Source: Bacteroidota bacterium
GTDB taxonomy: Bacteria > Bacteroidota > Ignavibacteria > Ignavibacteriales > Melioribacteraceae
Length of the DNA stretch: 64,000 nucleotides
Direction: 5' to 3'
Assembly: GCA_018829205.1 (NCBI GenBank)
Contig: JAHJUE010000005.1
Span: forward strand, 1-64,000
Below are positions 19,078 through 28,817 of this stretch, piece by piece. Position numbers and translations under genes: made by a program. The notes beneath the pieces are model-generated. The model did no database searches. It was not told the DNA's origin and was given only the letters and a program-made list of their open reading frames with translations. Each line of letters begins with the position of its first letter. Position 1 is the first letter of the stretch.

Positions 19078-20433
19078 ATGGATGATTTTTTACTTCCGCT
19101 GATAGGCGAACTTAGTGACATTGTTTGGGGAGTCCCGACAATAATATTATTAGTAGGCACAGGACTTTGGCTAACGATAAGATTAAAGGGAATGCAGTTT
19201 TCTAAACTTTGGCATTCACTTTATCTGGCATTAATTAAAAGAAAAGAAAATACTGATCAGCCTGGGGATATAACTCACTTTCAAGCACTGATGACAGCCC
19301 TTTCGGCAACTGTAGGCACAGGCAATATTGCGGGTGTTGCAACTGCCATAGCGGCAGGTGGACCGGGAGCTTTGTTCTGGATGTGGGTTACAGGATTGGT
19401 CGGAATGATTACAAAATATTCCGAAGCTTTACTTGCCGTAAAATACAGAGAACAAGATAAATTAGGAAATATGAGCGGCGGGCCTATGTATTATATATCT
19501 AAAGGTCTGGGCTGGAAATGGCTTGGTGTTCTATTTGCGGTATTTGCTTCAATCGCCGCATTTGGTATCGGCAACACTGTTCAATCAAATTCTGTTGCGC
19601 ATGCATTGGAAACTTCATTTAGTATTCCTACATGGGTTACTGCAATTATTTTAATGGTAGGAACCGGCGCAGTAATACTTGGGGGAATAAAATCCATAGG
19701 TAAAGTAACTAGTATGCTTGTTCCTGTTATGATTGTATTTTATATGGGGGGAGCAATTTTAGTATTACTCTTAAACATATCTGCGGTTCCTGAAGCTCTT
19801 AGTTTAATTTTCACCCATGCCTTTACGCCTACAGCGGGAGTTGGCGGATTTTTAGGATCGACAGTAATGTTAACTATTAGAATGGGTGTCGCAAGAGGTG
19901 TATTCTCAAATGAATCGGGACTTGGCAGTTCTCCAATAGCGGCTGCTGCGGCGCAGACTAAGAATCCAGTAACACAAGCCTTAGTATCAATGACTCAAAC
20001 ATTTATTGACACACTGGTAGTATGCACATTAACAGGTCTTGTCATAGTTATCTCTGATAATTGGCACAGCGGTATGACCGGCGCAGAATTAACTTCAGTT
20101 TCATTTACAGAAGGATTGGGGAGTGTTGCAGGCGAATATATTGTTTCAATTGGACTTGCATTATTTGCATATTCAACTCTGTTGGGATGGTCATATTACG
20201 GTGAAAAATCTATTGAATATTTAGCCGGAGAAAAAGCAATTAAACCATACCGGATAGTATTTACAATATTTGTGGGAATAGGCGCCGTAGTAAATTTGGA
20301 CCTCGTATGGGGAGTTGCTGATATTTTTAACGGCCTAATGGCTTTCCCGAATTTAATAGCTTTACTAGCTTTAACTCCGGTTATTATAAATGAAACCAAA
20401 AAATATTTTGATAATGAAGATTATAAAAGTTAG
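19078..20433 (+). CDS. Sodium:amino acid (alanine/glycine) symporter, AGCS family
   Basis: 451 aa inner-membrane protein with about ten to eleven transmembrane helices. The family landmarks are [12 protein letters not shown] near residue 80, the GGPMYYI segment (about 134-140) and [15 protein letters not shown] at about 280-295. Imports alanine or glycine with Na+. ACGGAG about 7 bases upstream supports the ATG. It lies 89 bp past the last phosphatase gene and is probably transcribed separately. It ends at a bidirectional terminator shared with secF. Na+ coupling fits the sodium-pump-type pyrophosphatase encoded at 25453. Confidence 0.93.
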   Translation: MDDFLLPLIGELSDIVWGVPTIILLVGTGLWLTIRLKGMQFSKLWHSLYLALIKRKENTDQPGDITHFQALMTALSATVGTGNIAGVATAIAAGGPGALFWMWVTGLVGMITKYSEALLAVKYREQDKLGNMSGGPMYYISKGLGWKWLGVLFAVFASIAAFGIGNTVQSNSVAHALETSFSIPTWVTAIILMVGTGAVILGGIKSIGKVTSMLVPVMIVFYMGGAILVLLLNISAVPEALSLIFTHAFTPTAGVGGFLGSTVMLTIRMGVARGVFSNESGLGSSPIAAAAAQTKNPVTQALVSMTQTFIDTLVVCTLTGLVIVISDNWHSGMTGAELTSVSFTEGLGSVAGEYIVSIGLALFAYSTLLGWSYYGEKSIEYLAGEKAIKPYRIVFTIFVGIGAVVNLDLVWGVADIFNGLMAFPNLIALLALTPVIINETKKYFDNEDYKS

Positions 20434-20454
20434 ATATTAAAAACGAATTTTAAG

Positions 20455-20490
20455 CAAAAAAAAGTCGATAGAATTTTCTATCGACTTTTT
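20455..20490. terminator. Bidirectional terminator between the symporter gene and secF
   Basis: The stem GTCGATAG / CTATCGAC is flanked by A-runs on the left and T-runs on the right, so it carries a U-tract in both directions. It sits between two convergent genes, 20 bp or more from each stop codon. Confidence 0.9.
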
Positions 20491-20510
20491 TAAAAAATCT
20501 AAAACTGAAA

Positions 20511-21650
20511 TTAAAATTGAATTTTCTTTTTGTACTTTGTTGCATATTCCAATACGAAAGTACTTGCGACAAATATTGAAGAATAAGTACCGACAAGTAT
20601 ACCGAAAACTAAAGCAAATGCGAATCCTCTTAAAACTTCACCGCCGAAGATAAGCAATACAGTAACAACAAATAATGTAGTTAAACTTGTTACAACAGTT
20701 CTTCTCATTGTTTTGTTAATTGCCGAGTTTATATTTTCTTCAATAGGTGCGGTTTTATGAATTTTTAAATTTTCACGTATTCTATCGAAAACAATCACCG
20801 TATCGTTAATTGAGTAACCGACAAGAGTTAAAAATGCTGCTACAACACTTATTGATATTTCAAGGTTAAGGCCCGGTACAATTCCATGGAGCAACGAAAA
20901 AGCGCCCAGAGTAATTAAAACATCATGAAACAAAGCTGCTACAGCGCCAACAGCAAAAGCGAATTTAAATCGGAAACCCAAATAAATAAGAATTACTAAT
21001 AATGCTAAAACAACAGAAATAACAGCATCCCTTTTTAATTCTTCACCTATTTTTGGTCCAACTATTTCTTCTTTTAAAATTTGGAATGAATTGTCAGGAA
21101 ATTCGCTTCTAAGATTTTCTTCAATCCAATCGGCAATACTTATACGCACAATAATATTAGTATTATCATTTTCTCTCTGTTCAAGAGTAGACTGATACCC
21201 AAGTTCAAATAATTTATCATTAACATTATCCGCTGTTTCGGAGTCACCAAATGAAAAAGTCACAGAACTTACCGTACTGTCAATAATACTTCTTTGAACA
21301 CCAGGGTTGTATTTATCAATCGCGTTATTAATCGCAGTTAAAACTTTAGGGAAAATATCAGCAGGTATCTGCTGTAATTCTGTTCTTAACAAAACCCCTG
21401 TTTCACCGCCAAAAGTTTTTACTTCAACGTTTCCTAAACCAATTTTATCTATATCATCTCTTACTTTGGAAATATCAATTGGTTTTTCAAACTGAAGGGC
21501 AATTTGAGTGCCTCCTTTAAAATCGATACCTAATTCAAGTCCTCTGAATAATAAGCTTATAAGCCCAAGTAGAATAAGAATTCCTGAAATAGCGTAAGCA
21601 ATTTTTCTTTTTCCTAAGAAATCAATATTAAGATTTTCCAACAGTTGCAT
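20511..21650 (-). CDS. secF: Protein translocase subunit SecF
   Basis: 379 aa. A first transmembrane helix (about 15-35) is followed by GIDFKGGTQI, the SecF signature, a periplasmic domain enlarged to about 150 residues, and five C-terminal transmembrane helices with GYSINDTVIVFDRIRE. Works with SecD to pull proteins through SecYEG using the ion gradient. A GGAG site lies 14-17 bases upstream of the ATG. It starts 22 bp after the secD stop and is co-transcribed with it. Confidence 0.97.
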   Translation of the reverse strand: MQLLENLNIDFLGKRKIAYAISGILILLGLISLLFRGLELGIDFKGGTQIALQFEKPIDISKVRDDIDKIGLGNVEVKTFGGETGVLLRTELQQIPADIFPKVLTAINNAIDKYNPGVQRSIIDSTVSSVTFSFGDSETADNVNDKLFELGYQSTLEQRENDNTNIIVRISIADWIEENLRSEFPDNSFQILKEEIVGPKIGEELKRDAVISVVLALLVILIYLGFRFKFAFAVGAVAALFHDVLITLGAFSLLHGIVPGLNLEISISVVAAFLTLVGYSINDTVIVFDRIRENLKIHKTAPIEENINSAINKTMRRTVVTSLTTLFVVTVLLIFGGEVLRGFAFALVFGILVGTYSSIFVASTFVLEYATKYKKKIQF

Positions 21651-21672
21651 TTATTCATTATCTCCTTAAAAA

Positions 21673-23583
21673 TTATCCTACTTTTATTTTTGCGCCTTTT
21701 GCAGCCATAATATCAAAAACTACTCTGGTAACTACCAAAGCGCTGAATAGACTTGAAAGAATACCTATCATAAGTGTAAGTGCGAATCCTTGAATTGGTC
21801 CGCTGCCGAATTGATACAATATTATTCCCGTAAAAAATGTTGTTATGTTTGAATCGAAGATAGCCGAATATGAATTTACAAATCCGCTGTCAATAGCTGC
21901 TTTAACAGTTTTACCGGTCGCTAATTCTTCTCTAATTCTTTCATAAATAATAACGTTGGCATCTACAGCCATACCAATTGTTAAAATGATACCTGCAATA
22001 CCCGGTAAAGTTAGAGTAGCGTTGAACCCGGCTAATATTCCCATTATAAACATAATAGTAAAAAATAAAGCTAAGTCAGCAATTGTTCCTGCTTTTTTAT
22101 AATAAACTATCATAAAAATTGCGACTAATAAAAATCCAAGCATTGTTGAGTTAAAACCTTGTGAAATTGAATCCTGACCTAATGAAGGTCCTACAGTTCT
22201 TTCTTCTATAATTTCAACAGGGGCGGGAAGCGCGCCGGCTTTAAGTACAATTTCAAGAAGTTTAGCTTCATTTAAATCGCCCATTCCGGAAATTCTGGAA
22301 CTTCCCGAAGGAATTTTTTCCTGAATAGTTGGCGCAGTATAAATATATCCGTCCAGCATTACCGCGCAACGTTTGCCTACGTTTGAACCTGTAATTCTTG
22401 CCCATTCTCTCGCGCCGTCTGAGTTCATCTGCATATTAACTACAGGTTCGGTAGTATTAGGATCAATTGTAGCCTGTGCATCTGCAATTACTCCGCCGGT
22501 AAGTTCTGGTCCTTTGTTCACTAAATATAATGTGTAAAATTCTTCGCCGTCTTGAGAACCGAATGGTTTTGCTCCGAATGCAAATTCAACATTATTCGGG
22601 ATAACATTTTGAACTTCAGGTCTGTTCAAATAAGAAAGTAATCTCTGTCTGTCTTTATCCCTAACAACAGCATCAGCCGTTCTGCCTTGAGGATCAATTA
22701 ATCTAGCAAGCGAAAAGAAAGGATTTTTTTTAGCAAATTCTTCTTCAGATAAGTTCTCGCTTGTTGAATCATTTTGGGCAAGTGAAGTGTCATTATCAAC
22801 AACTTCGGAAGAATCAGAAATTAAAGAATTAGCAAGAACACTATTTACTTGATTCATAATTTGAAATGTAAATTCAGGATCGCGCAGAAGTTTAAATTCC
22901 AATAATGCGCTTCCTTGCAATAATCTTTTTGCTTCTTCTTCTTTGGCAATTCCCGGAAGTTCAACAATAATTCTTCTTGCTCCCTGTTTTTGAATGCTTG
23001 GTTCAGAAACACCGTATTGGTCAACTCTGTTTCTAATAATTTCGATAGCGCGTGTAACAGCATCTGATTCCTGTTCTTGCAGATTCGAAATTATATCAGC
23101 ATCATCTTCTCTAATTGATCCGAAGTATCTGCTTAATCTAACATTTCTTTCCTGCAATTTTCTTGCTAAAATAGAAACAAGGTTTTCGTCAGAAAGTTTT
23201 GACTCTTCTTCGGCTTCTTTAAGGACTGTTTTATATAATTCATCTGAATCTTTCGCAAGTCTTTCTAAAAGCTTGGATGTATTAACTTCCATTACAATAT
23301 ACATACCGCCTTGAAGATCCAAACCAAGTTTTACTCTTTTTTCCCTGTCTTCTCTAAAGGAAGGATCGGAATTAAACAAGCTGTCCTCAAATAGTTCCGC
23401 TTGTTCTTCAATTTGATCAGCTTGGGCATTTGGATTAGCTTGAAAAAAAGTTTCTTTATAACTTGAAACCTTTTCTTCAATGTCTTTCGTATTTTGATAA
23501 TCCGCAAAGGTTGGATAAAGCAGATAAATACTCAAAGCTAAAAATCCCAATATAACAACGATTCTAAATCTAAATTCCTTCAT
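21673..23583 (-). CDS. secD: Protein translocase subunit SecD
   Basis: 636 aa. An N-terminal membrane helix (5-25) is followed by LGLDLQGGMYIVMEV, a periplasmic domain and six-helix C-terminal part with GMAVDANVIIYERIREE. The periplasmic part has an extra Ser/Asp/Asn-rich insert near residues 255-290 that is not in the core family and is probably a flexible loop. Forms the SecDF complex with the next gene. The first gene of a two-gene unit, preceded by about 150 bp holding the ribosomal operon's terminator. Confidence 0.97.
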   Translation of the reverse strand: MKEFRFRIVVILGFLALSIYLLYPTFADYQNTKDIEEKVSSYKETFFQANPNAQADQIEEQAELFEDSLFNSDPSFREDREKRVKLGLDLQGGMYIVMEVNTSKLLERLAKDSDELYKTVLKEAEEESKLSDENLVSILARKLQERNVRLSRYFGSIREDDADIISNLQEQESDAVTRAIEIIRNRVDQYGVSEPSIQKQGARRIIVELPGIAKEEEAKRLLQGSALLEFKLLRDPEFTFQIMNQVNSVLANSLISDSSEVVDNDTSLAQNDSTSENLSEEEFAKKNPFFSLARLIDPQGRTADAVVRDKDRQRLLSYLNRPEVQNVIPNNVEFAFGAKPFGSQDGEEFYTLYLVNKGPELTGGVIADAQATIDPNTTEPVVNMQMNSDGAREWARITGSNVGKRCAVMLDGYIYTAPTIQEKIPSGSSRISGMGDLNEAKLLEIVLKAGALPAPVEIIEERTVGPSLGQDSISQGFNSTMLGFLLVAIFMIVYYKKAGTIADLALFFTIMFIMGILAGFNATLTLPGIAGIILTIGMAVDANVIIYERIREELATGKTVKAAIDSGFVNSYSAIFDSNITTFFTGIILYQFGSGPIQGFALTLMIGILSSLFSALVVTRVVFDIMAAKGAKIKVG

Positions 23584-23730
23584 TCTGTAGTTTTAAACTC
23601 CGGTTAAATTATTGGTTAATTTTTATTCAGACTTCAAATATAGACAGTAAAGTAAAAAAAGTCAATGAAAAGCCTGTTTATAAGTTATTCTAAAGGGTTA
23701 ATTTATAATGCTTTATGAGAATTATTAGAA

Positions 23731-23758
23731 TAAAAAAAGCCCCGTTTAACGGGGCTTT
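23731..23758 (-). terminator. Rho-independent terminator of the rpsF-ssb-rpsR-rplI operon
   Basis: AAAGCCCCG and CGGGGCTTT flank a 5-base loop (23736-23758) and are followed on the minus strand by a T-run complementary to the A-run at 23732-23738. It lies 21 bp past the rplI stop codon. Confidence 0.92.
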
Positions 23759-23779
23759 ATATTTTTTTAAAAATACAAA

Positions 23780-24223
23780 TTATTCGCGTACAACCCATGT
23801 TTTAACAACGGCTGTAACATCGTGATGCAACTTGATGTTTACACTATAAATTCCTAAAGCCTTAATGGGTTCGGATATTTCAATTTTTCGTTTATCAATA
23901 TCATAACCTTTTTCTTTTAATGATTCAGCAATCATTTGAGAAGTAACGGTACCGAACAATTTATCTTCTTCACCTACTTTTACCGGAATAGTAACTGAAA
24001 CACTTTCCAATTCAGCCGATAAAGATTGAGCTTCCTGAAGCTCCTTACTCAACTTTTTAACAACTTGTTTTTTTTCTTCTTCTAAAGCACGAATACTTCC
24101 AGGAGTAGCATTATAAGCAATTTGTCTCGGCAAAAGAAAATTGCGGGCATATCCGTCTTTAACTTCAACAACTTCACCAATACGGCCAAGCTGTTCAAAA
24201 TCTTTTCTAAGTATTACCTTCAT
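23780..24223 (-). CDS. rplI: 50S ribosomal protein bL9
   Basis: 147 aa, the normal length. The N-terminal RNA-binding domain has the family signature (VEVKDGYARNFLLPR), followed by the long connecting helix (about 48-75, EEEKKQVVKKL) and the C-terminal rRNA-binding domain (about 80-147) with a GxLFGSVT-like LFGTVTSQ. Last gene of the classic rpsF-ssb-rpsR-rplI operon, 11 bp after rpsR. Confidence 0.98.
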   Translation of the reverse strand: MKVILRKDFEQLGRIGEVVEVKDGYARNFLLPRQIAYNATPGSIRALEEEKKQVVKKLSKELQEAQSLSAELESVSVTIPVKVGEEDKLFGTVTSQMIAESLKEKGYDIDKRKIEISEPIKALGIYSVNIKLHHDVTAVVKTWVVRE

Positions 24224-24234
24224 CTCATCTCTCC

Positions 24235-24444
24235 TTACTTAATTGCTTCAGATATATAAGGCAGTATAGCTATTTGTCTTGCTCTTTTAATAGCTTTAAC
24301 CAATTCTCTGTGTTGTTTAGCACTTAAACCTGTTATTCTTCTAGGGATAATTTTTCCCTGGTCAGTTATAAATTTAAAGAGTTTTTTAGAATCTTTATAA
24401 TCTATATAATCTTCAATAACTCTTCTAACTTTTTTCGTTTTCAT
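24235..24444 (-). CDS. rpsR: 30S ribosomal protein bS18
   Basis: 69 aa. The core [19 protein letters not shown] and [21 protein letters not shown] segments are those of S18. It lacks the N-terminal Cys-containing stretch of zinc-type S18 paralogues. Pairs with bS6 on the 16S platform. It lies 22 bp after ssb and 11 bp before rplI. Confidence 0.98.
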   Translation of the reverse strand: MKTKKVRRVIEDYIDYKDSKKLFKFITDQGKIIPRRITGLSAKQHRELVKAIKRARQIAILPYISEAIK

Positions 24445-24466
24445 TATTTTACTCCGTTAATAATCT

Positions 24467-24937
24467 TTAATCTTTCATTAAATCGGACTCTTCGTCAGTC
24501 AAAAATTTATCAAAAGAATTTTCGTGGTAATCGCTATTGTCTTCACTTTCGGTAACAATATCAGAATCGTCTGAGTCTTCATCCGATTTATTAAATTTAT
24601 TTAAGAACTGAATTCTTTTCGCTTTTATTTCAACAATGGTTCTGTTTTTACCGTCTTCTGTTTTAAAGGTTCTGCTTTGTAATTCACCGTCAATTAAAAC
24701 AGCACTACCTTTTTTCAGCCTGTCTTTGCAGCTATCAGCAAGTTTGTTCCAAGCCACAACTCCAACATAACATACATCTTCTTGCCATTGATTACTGCTG
24801 TCTTTATATCTTCTGTTGGCAGCAACATGAAAATTAACTACAGGTGTGTTATTTGATGTTTGTCTGAATACAGGATCCTTAGTTAAATTACCGGCAACAA
24901 TAACACTATTTAATTCAGGCATTTTCAAATCGGCCAT
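24467..24937 (-). CDS. ssb: Single-stranded DNA-binding protein
   Basis: 156 aa. The OB-fold spans about 8-112 (VIVAGNLTKDPVFR, NFHVAANRRY, VVAWNKLADSC), followed by an acidic tail of about 40 residues rich in Asp, Glu and Ser. The extreme C-terminus reads DEESDLMKD, not the usual DDIPF tip that recruits partner proteins. The stop codon is clear, with no sign of a frameshift restoring the tip. Sits between rpsF and rpsR as usual. A second SSB with a normal tip may exist elsewhere in the genome. Confidence 0.95.
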   Translation of the reverse strand: MADLKMPELNSVIVAGNLTKDPVFRQTSNNTPVVNFHVAANRRYKDSSNQWQEDVCYVGVVAWNKLADSCKDRLKKGSAVLIDGELQSRTFKTEDGKNRTIVEIKAKRIQFLNKFNKSDEDSDDSDIVTESEDNSDYHENSFDKFLTDEESDLMKD

Positions 24938-24968
24938 TACAAACCTCCATCTTAGTCAAATAAATTAA

Positions 24969-25373
24969 TTAATCATTTTTTTCTTTCGTTTCAGATTCTT
25001 CCGCCTTAACAGCAGGTTTGTTTTCGAGTTCTTCAGTTTTTTCGGCTTTATTTTTTAGTTGAGCGAAATGATCCAAAGCGTCGCTGTCCAATAAAACAGT
25101 TAAATACCTGATTATTGTTTCGTCGAGTCTAAGGTCTCTTTCAATTTTTGCGACTGCATCGGATGGGGAAAAATATCTGAAAATTACATAAAAGCCGCTT
25201 TTAGATTTGTTAATTGGGTATGCTAATCTTTTGCGTCCCCACTGATCAACATCTTCAATTTCTCCGCCGTTTGTTTTAATGCTTACTTCGATACGGTTAA
25301 TAGAAGAGTTAATTTGTTCATCTTCGAGCGCTGCATTAATAATTACAACACACTCATAATGATTTTGCTTCAT
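24969..25373 (-). CDS. rpsF: 30S ribosomal protein bS6
   Basis: 134 aa. The S6 core occupies about 1-100 (YECVVIINAAL, QWGRKRLAYPINK, GFYVIFRY, DETIIRYLTVLLD). A Lys/Glu-rich tail of about 30 residues follows, as in several Bacteroidota S6 proteins. First gene of the operon. GGGAGGTG lies about 5 bases before the ATG and overlaps a possible leader structure. Confidence 0.98.
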   Translation of the reverse strand: MKQNHYECVVIINAALEDEQINSSINRIEVSIKTNGGEIEDVDQWGRKRLAYPINKSKSGFYVIFRYFSPSDAVAKIERDLRLDETIIRYLTVLLDSDALDHFAQLKNKAEKTEELENKPAVKAEESETKEKND

Positions 25374-25381
25374 TTACACCT

Positions 25382-25426
25382 CCCTTTGGACATTTGGTCC
25401 CCAAACATTATTATCTGGGAACAGGG
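25382..25426 (-). promoter_or_regulatory. Candidate structured leader of rpsF overlapping the ribosome binding site
   Basis: On the minus strand the 45 bases before rpsF can pair in more than one way. A CCCAGA/TTTGGG hairpin and a short GGAC/GTCC hairpin are possible, and an upstream CCC can pair with the GGG that begins the ribosome binding site. Many bacteria have an S6:S18-binding leader at this place that represses the operon. I do not see its conserved CCG bulge, so this is a candidate only. Confidence 0.35.
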
Positions 25427-25452
25427 TTTAAAAAATATCTTTTAATATAATA

Positions 25453-27519
25453 TTATTTGATTAACGGTGCAATAACTAAAGATACCACAGACATTAATTT
25501 AATTAATATGTTAAGTGATGGTCCAGAAGTATCTTTAAAAGGATCGCCCACTGTATCTCCAACAACAGAAGCTTTGTGAGCATCAGATCCTTTACCGTAT
25601 TTAAAGCCGTCAATAGTAAGTCCGCTTTCAATTAATTTTTTTGCATTATCCCAGGCGCCTCCTGCGTTTGACTGGAAAATTGCCATTAAAACACCGCTGA
25701 CAGTCACACCTGCCAGCAAACCTGCCAGCATTTCTTTGCTTAAAAACCCTACTATTACAGGCGTGCAAATAGCCAGCAACCCAGGTAAAATCATTTCTCT
25801 AATTGCGGCTTTTGTTGAAATTTCAACGCATTTTGAATATTCTGCTTTTGCAGTTCCTTCTCGTAGTCCAGGAATTTCTCTGAATTGTCTTCCAACTTCA
25901 ATAATCATTTCTTTTGCGGCGCGTCCAACCGCTCCCATTGACATAGCCGAAAATAAAAAGGGGAGCATTCCGCCTATAAACAGACCGCCCATTATTATAG
26001 GTTTTGATATATCAATTACACTTATATCTGCTTGATACATATAAGCCGAAAACAACGCTAATGCAGTTAAAGCAGCAGAACCAATTGCAAATCCTTTTCC
26101 AATTGCAGCCGTTGTATTTCCGACCGCATCCAATTTATCCGTTCTTTCTCTAACTTCTTTTGGAAGCTCCGACATTTCTGCGATTCCGCCTGCATTATCC
26201 GAAATGGGACCGTAAGCATCAACAGCAAGCTGAATTCCGGTTGTAGAGAGCATTCCCAATGCAGCAATTGCGATTCCATATAAATTGGCAAATTCAAACG
26301 CACCAATTATACTTGCTGCGATAATTAAAATTGGAATAGCCGTAGACATCATTCCAACACCTAATCCAGCAATTATATTTGTCGCAGAACCTGTTATTGA
26401 TTGATTAGCAATTTGTTTTACGGGTTTATAATCCGTTCCGGTGTAATATTCGGTTACTAATCCGATTAATGTTCCGGCGGCAAGACCAATTAATGTAGCT
26501 AAAAAAACACCGTTGCTTGTATATTCAAACCCTTTATATGTCCAGCTTACAGGCAGCATATAATGAATTATAAAATATGCCGCAACAATCATAACTCCAG
26601 AAGTACCGAACTCACCTATATTTAAAGCTTTTTGGGGATTACCGCCTTCTTTAACTCTAACCAGAAAAGTTCCTAAAATTGAAAGAACAATTCCTGCTCC
26701 CGCTAAAAATAAGGGCAAAAGAACAGCTTCTAATCCAAGTTCCGGAACTTCCGGTATTGCGAAAACTGCGCCTAATACCATTGCGCCGATAATGGCACCA
26801 ACATATGATTCAAATAAATCGGCACCCATACCTGCAACATCGCCCACATTATCACCAACATTATCTGCTATTGTAGCGGGGTTTCTAGGATCATCTTCCG
26901 GAATGCCTTCATAAACTTTACCGGCAAGATCAGCTCCAACGTCCGCAGCTTTAGTGTAAATTCCTCCGCCTACTCTGGCAAATAGGGCAATTGATGATGC
27001 CCCTAAAGAGAAACCCGATAATACATTAATAACCTTGGTCAGATCCCATTCCATATTCATGTAGATCAGAAACAAAGAACTTAAACCAAGAATACCAAGT
27101 CCGACAACGTTCATACCCATTATCGAACCGCCTGAAAAAGCGATTTGTAATGCCGGACCCAAGCCAGTTCTAGCTGCATTCGCAGTTCTTACGTTAGCTT
27201 TAGTAGCGGCTTTCATTCCTAAATAGCCTGCTAAAGCAGAACAAGAAGCGCCGATTAAAAATGACAACGCAATCAAAGAAGAAGAATCTTCTCTTCCGCT
27301 GTTCGAAAATCCCAACAGTATTGCAACTGTGACAACAAATATTGCCAATACTTTATATTCTGTTTTTAAGAATGCAATTGCACCGTCACGTATATAGCCG
27401 GCTATTTCAATCATTTTTTCAGTGCCGGGGTCCTGCTTGTTAATCCACTTACTTTTTATAAACGAATATATTAATGCCAATAATCCCATTAGGGGAATAA
27501 GATACATTATTGATTCCAT
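25453..27519 (-). CDS. hppA: Membrane-bound ion-pumping pyrophosphatase, K+-dependent type
   Basis: 688 aa with about 16 transmembrane helices. Hydrolyses pyrophosphate and pumps Na+ or H+ out of the cytoplasm. The active-site loop [20 protein letters not shown] and the later [13 protein letters not shown] and [15 protein letters not shown] segments are intact. The subfamily motif reads [16 protein letters not shown]. The Ala after GNTT, where K+-independent enzymes carry Lys, indicates a K+-dependent enzyme, a group that includes the Na+ pumps. AGGAG lies 6 bases upstream of ATG. It follows pth by 9 bp and lies upstream of the ribosomal operon. Confidence 0.96.
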   Translation of the reverse strand: MESIMYLIPLMGLLALIYSFIKSKWINKQDPGTEKMIEIAGYIRDGAIAFLKTEYKVLAIFVVTVAILLGFSNSGREDSSSLIALSFLIGASCSALAGYLGMKAATKANVRTANAARTGLGPALQIAFSGGSIMGMNVVGLGILGLSSLFLIYMNMEWDLTKVINVLSGFSLGASSIALFARVGGGIYTKAADVGADLAGKVYEGIPEDDPRNPATIADNVGDNVGDVAGMGADLFESYVGAIIGAMVLGAVFAIPEVPELGLEAVLLPLFLAGAGIVLSILGTFLVRVKEGGNPQKALNIGEFGTSGVMIVAAYFIIHYMLPVSWTYKGFEYTSNGVFLATLIGLAAGTLIGLVTEYYTGTDYKPVKQIANQSITGSATNIIAGLGVGMMSTAIPILIIAASIIGAFEFANLYGIAIAALGMLSTTGIQLAVDAYGPISDNAGGIAEMSELPKEVRERTDKLDAVGNTTAAIGKGFAIGSAALTALALFSAYMYQADISVIDISKPIIMGGLFIGGMLPFLFSAMSMGAVGRAAKEMIIEVGRQFREIPGLREGTAKAEYSKCVEISTKAAIREMILPGLLAICTPVIVGFLSKEMLAGLLAGVTVSGVLMAIFQSNAGGAWDNAKKLIESGLTIDGFKYGKGSDAHKASVVGDTVGDPFKDTSGPSLNILIKLMSVVSLVIAPLIK

Positions 27520-27528
27520 ATAATTCTC

Positions 27529-28143
27529 CTAGTTACCCTCATTGTTATTTGTTGTTTTGGAGATGGTTGATGATTGCTTATTAATTTTACTGAAATAATT
27601 TAAAGCCGTACTTAAACCGCTAACTAAAAATTGTTCGATGATTTCAAGAGTAGAGTTAATAGCTGGAGTAATAATTTTTTGATCCTCGATTGAAAATTTT
27701 TCTAAAACAAAATCGGCCATTCCGCCTTTTTCAAAATCATTACCTATTCCGAATCTAATACGGGGAAACTGATCTGATTGGAGGTGATATATTAATGAGG
27801 CAATTCCATTATGCCCGCCGTCGCCTCCGGATTTTCTGATTCTAATTTTTCCCGGCTCTAAGTTGATATCATCCGCAACAATAAGTAAATCTTCTAATCT
27901 TACTTTATAGGAATCCAAAAATTCTTTTGCAGCAATACCGCTTAAATTAACATAAGTGGCAGGCTTAATCAAAAAAAAAGGGGAAGCGTTAAAATCGCTC
28001 CCCGCAATAAAATATTCCCCCTTAGAGGGTTTAAAATATAATTTATGTTTCTCGGCAAATTTATTTAAAATAATAAAGCCGATATTATGTCTTGTATCTT
28101 CGTATTTTTTACCGGGGTTACCGATTCCTAATACCGCACGCAA
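27529..28143 (-). CDS. pth: Peptidyl-tRNA hydrolase
   Basis: 204 aa. Frees tRNA from stalled peptidyl-tRNA. GIGNPGKKYEDTRHNIGF holds the catalytic His, and DDINLEPGKIRIR and GGDGGHNGIASLI are also present. The start is TTG at 28143, since the conserved GIGNPG segment needs an N-terminus here and no ATG lies in frame close upstream. The likely ribosome binding site AAGAGGA is formed by the end of rplY, whose stop codon is 8 bp away. A Ser/Thr/Asn-rich tail of about 15 residues exceeds the usual length. Confidence 0.96.
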   Translation of the reverse strand: MRAVLGIGNPGKKYEDTRHNIGFIILNKFAEKHKLYFKPSKGEYFIAGSDFNASPFFLIKPATYVNLSGIAAKEFLDSYKVRLEDLLIVADDINLEPGKIRIRKSGGDGGHNGIASLIYHLQSDQFPRIRFGIGNDFEKGGMADFVLEKFSIEDQKIITPAINSTLEIIEQFLVSGLSTALNYFSKINKQSSTISKTTNNNEGN

Positions 28144-28151
28144 TTAAAAAA

Positions 28152-28787
28152 TTAATCCTCTTCTTCTTCAGATTTTCCTTTACCAATTACTTCAGGTGCT
28201 TCAGGAGTTTCAGTGCCTTCGGCTACTTCATCAGTAACAATTTTCGGCGCAGCAACAGTAACAATAACAACATCTTCTGGAGTAAGAATTTTTACATTCT
28301 CTATTTTAATATCACCTGCGTGAATTGAATCTCCTATTCCCAAATTTGTAACAGTAAGTTCTATATGATCAGGAATATCTTTAGGTAAACATTCAACATC
28401 AATTTTATGTAATTGTACTTGAAGTTTTCCGCCTTCTTTAATACCCACCGCGTTTCCAATAATTTGAACTGGAACTTGGATTTGAAGAGTTTGACCTACA
28501 GTAACGCCGTATAAATCGACATGAATGATTCTGTCGGAAACAGGATCAAATTGAATATCTTTTAATATGCATCTTAGCGGTTCATGACCTTCAATTTCCA
28601 AATTTATAAGGTGAGTTTCAGAAGTATATACAAAAGGTTTTAATGCAAGTTCTGAAACGGTAAAAGAAATAGGATCGACTCCTTTTGAATAAAACACGCC
28701 GGGTACGAAACCTTCTTTTCTCGATTGATTAACCGCGCCTTTAGTTGTTAATTCTCTTTTTTTTGCGGGTAATTTAATGTCTGACAT
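28152..28787 (-). CDS. rplY: 50S ribosomal protein bL25 (long, TL5/CTC type)
   Basis: 211 aa. The N-terminal 5S rRNA-binding domain (about 1-95) and the C-terminal CTC/TL5 domain (about 96-185) are followed by an acidic tail of Glu and Asp. Characteristic segments are GFVPGVFYSKG, LKDIQFDPVSDRIIHVDLYGV and KDIPDHIELTVTNLGIGDSIH. Lies between prs and pth, a common order. GGAG upstream of ATG supports the start. Confidence 0.97.
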   Translation of the reverse strand: MSDIKLPAKKRELTTKGAVNQSRKEGFVPGVFYSKGVDPISFTVSELALKPFVYTSETHLINLEIEGHEPLRCILKDIQFDPVSDRIIHVDLYGVTVGQTLQIQVPVQIIGNAVGIKEGGKLQVQLHKIDVECLPKDIPDHIELTVTNLGIGDSIHAGDIKIENVKILTPEDVVIVTVAAPKIVTDEVAEGTETPEAPEVIGKGKSEEEED

Positions 28788-28817
28788 TTTTTATGATCTC
28801 CAAATAATTATTCAATT

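Noticed and set aside
26067-26306. Long second frame inside the pyrophosphatase gene on the same strand
   Set aside because: The main frame is continuous with all motifs, so this is a shadow and not a frameshift.
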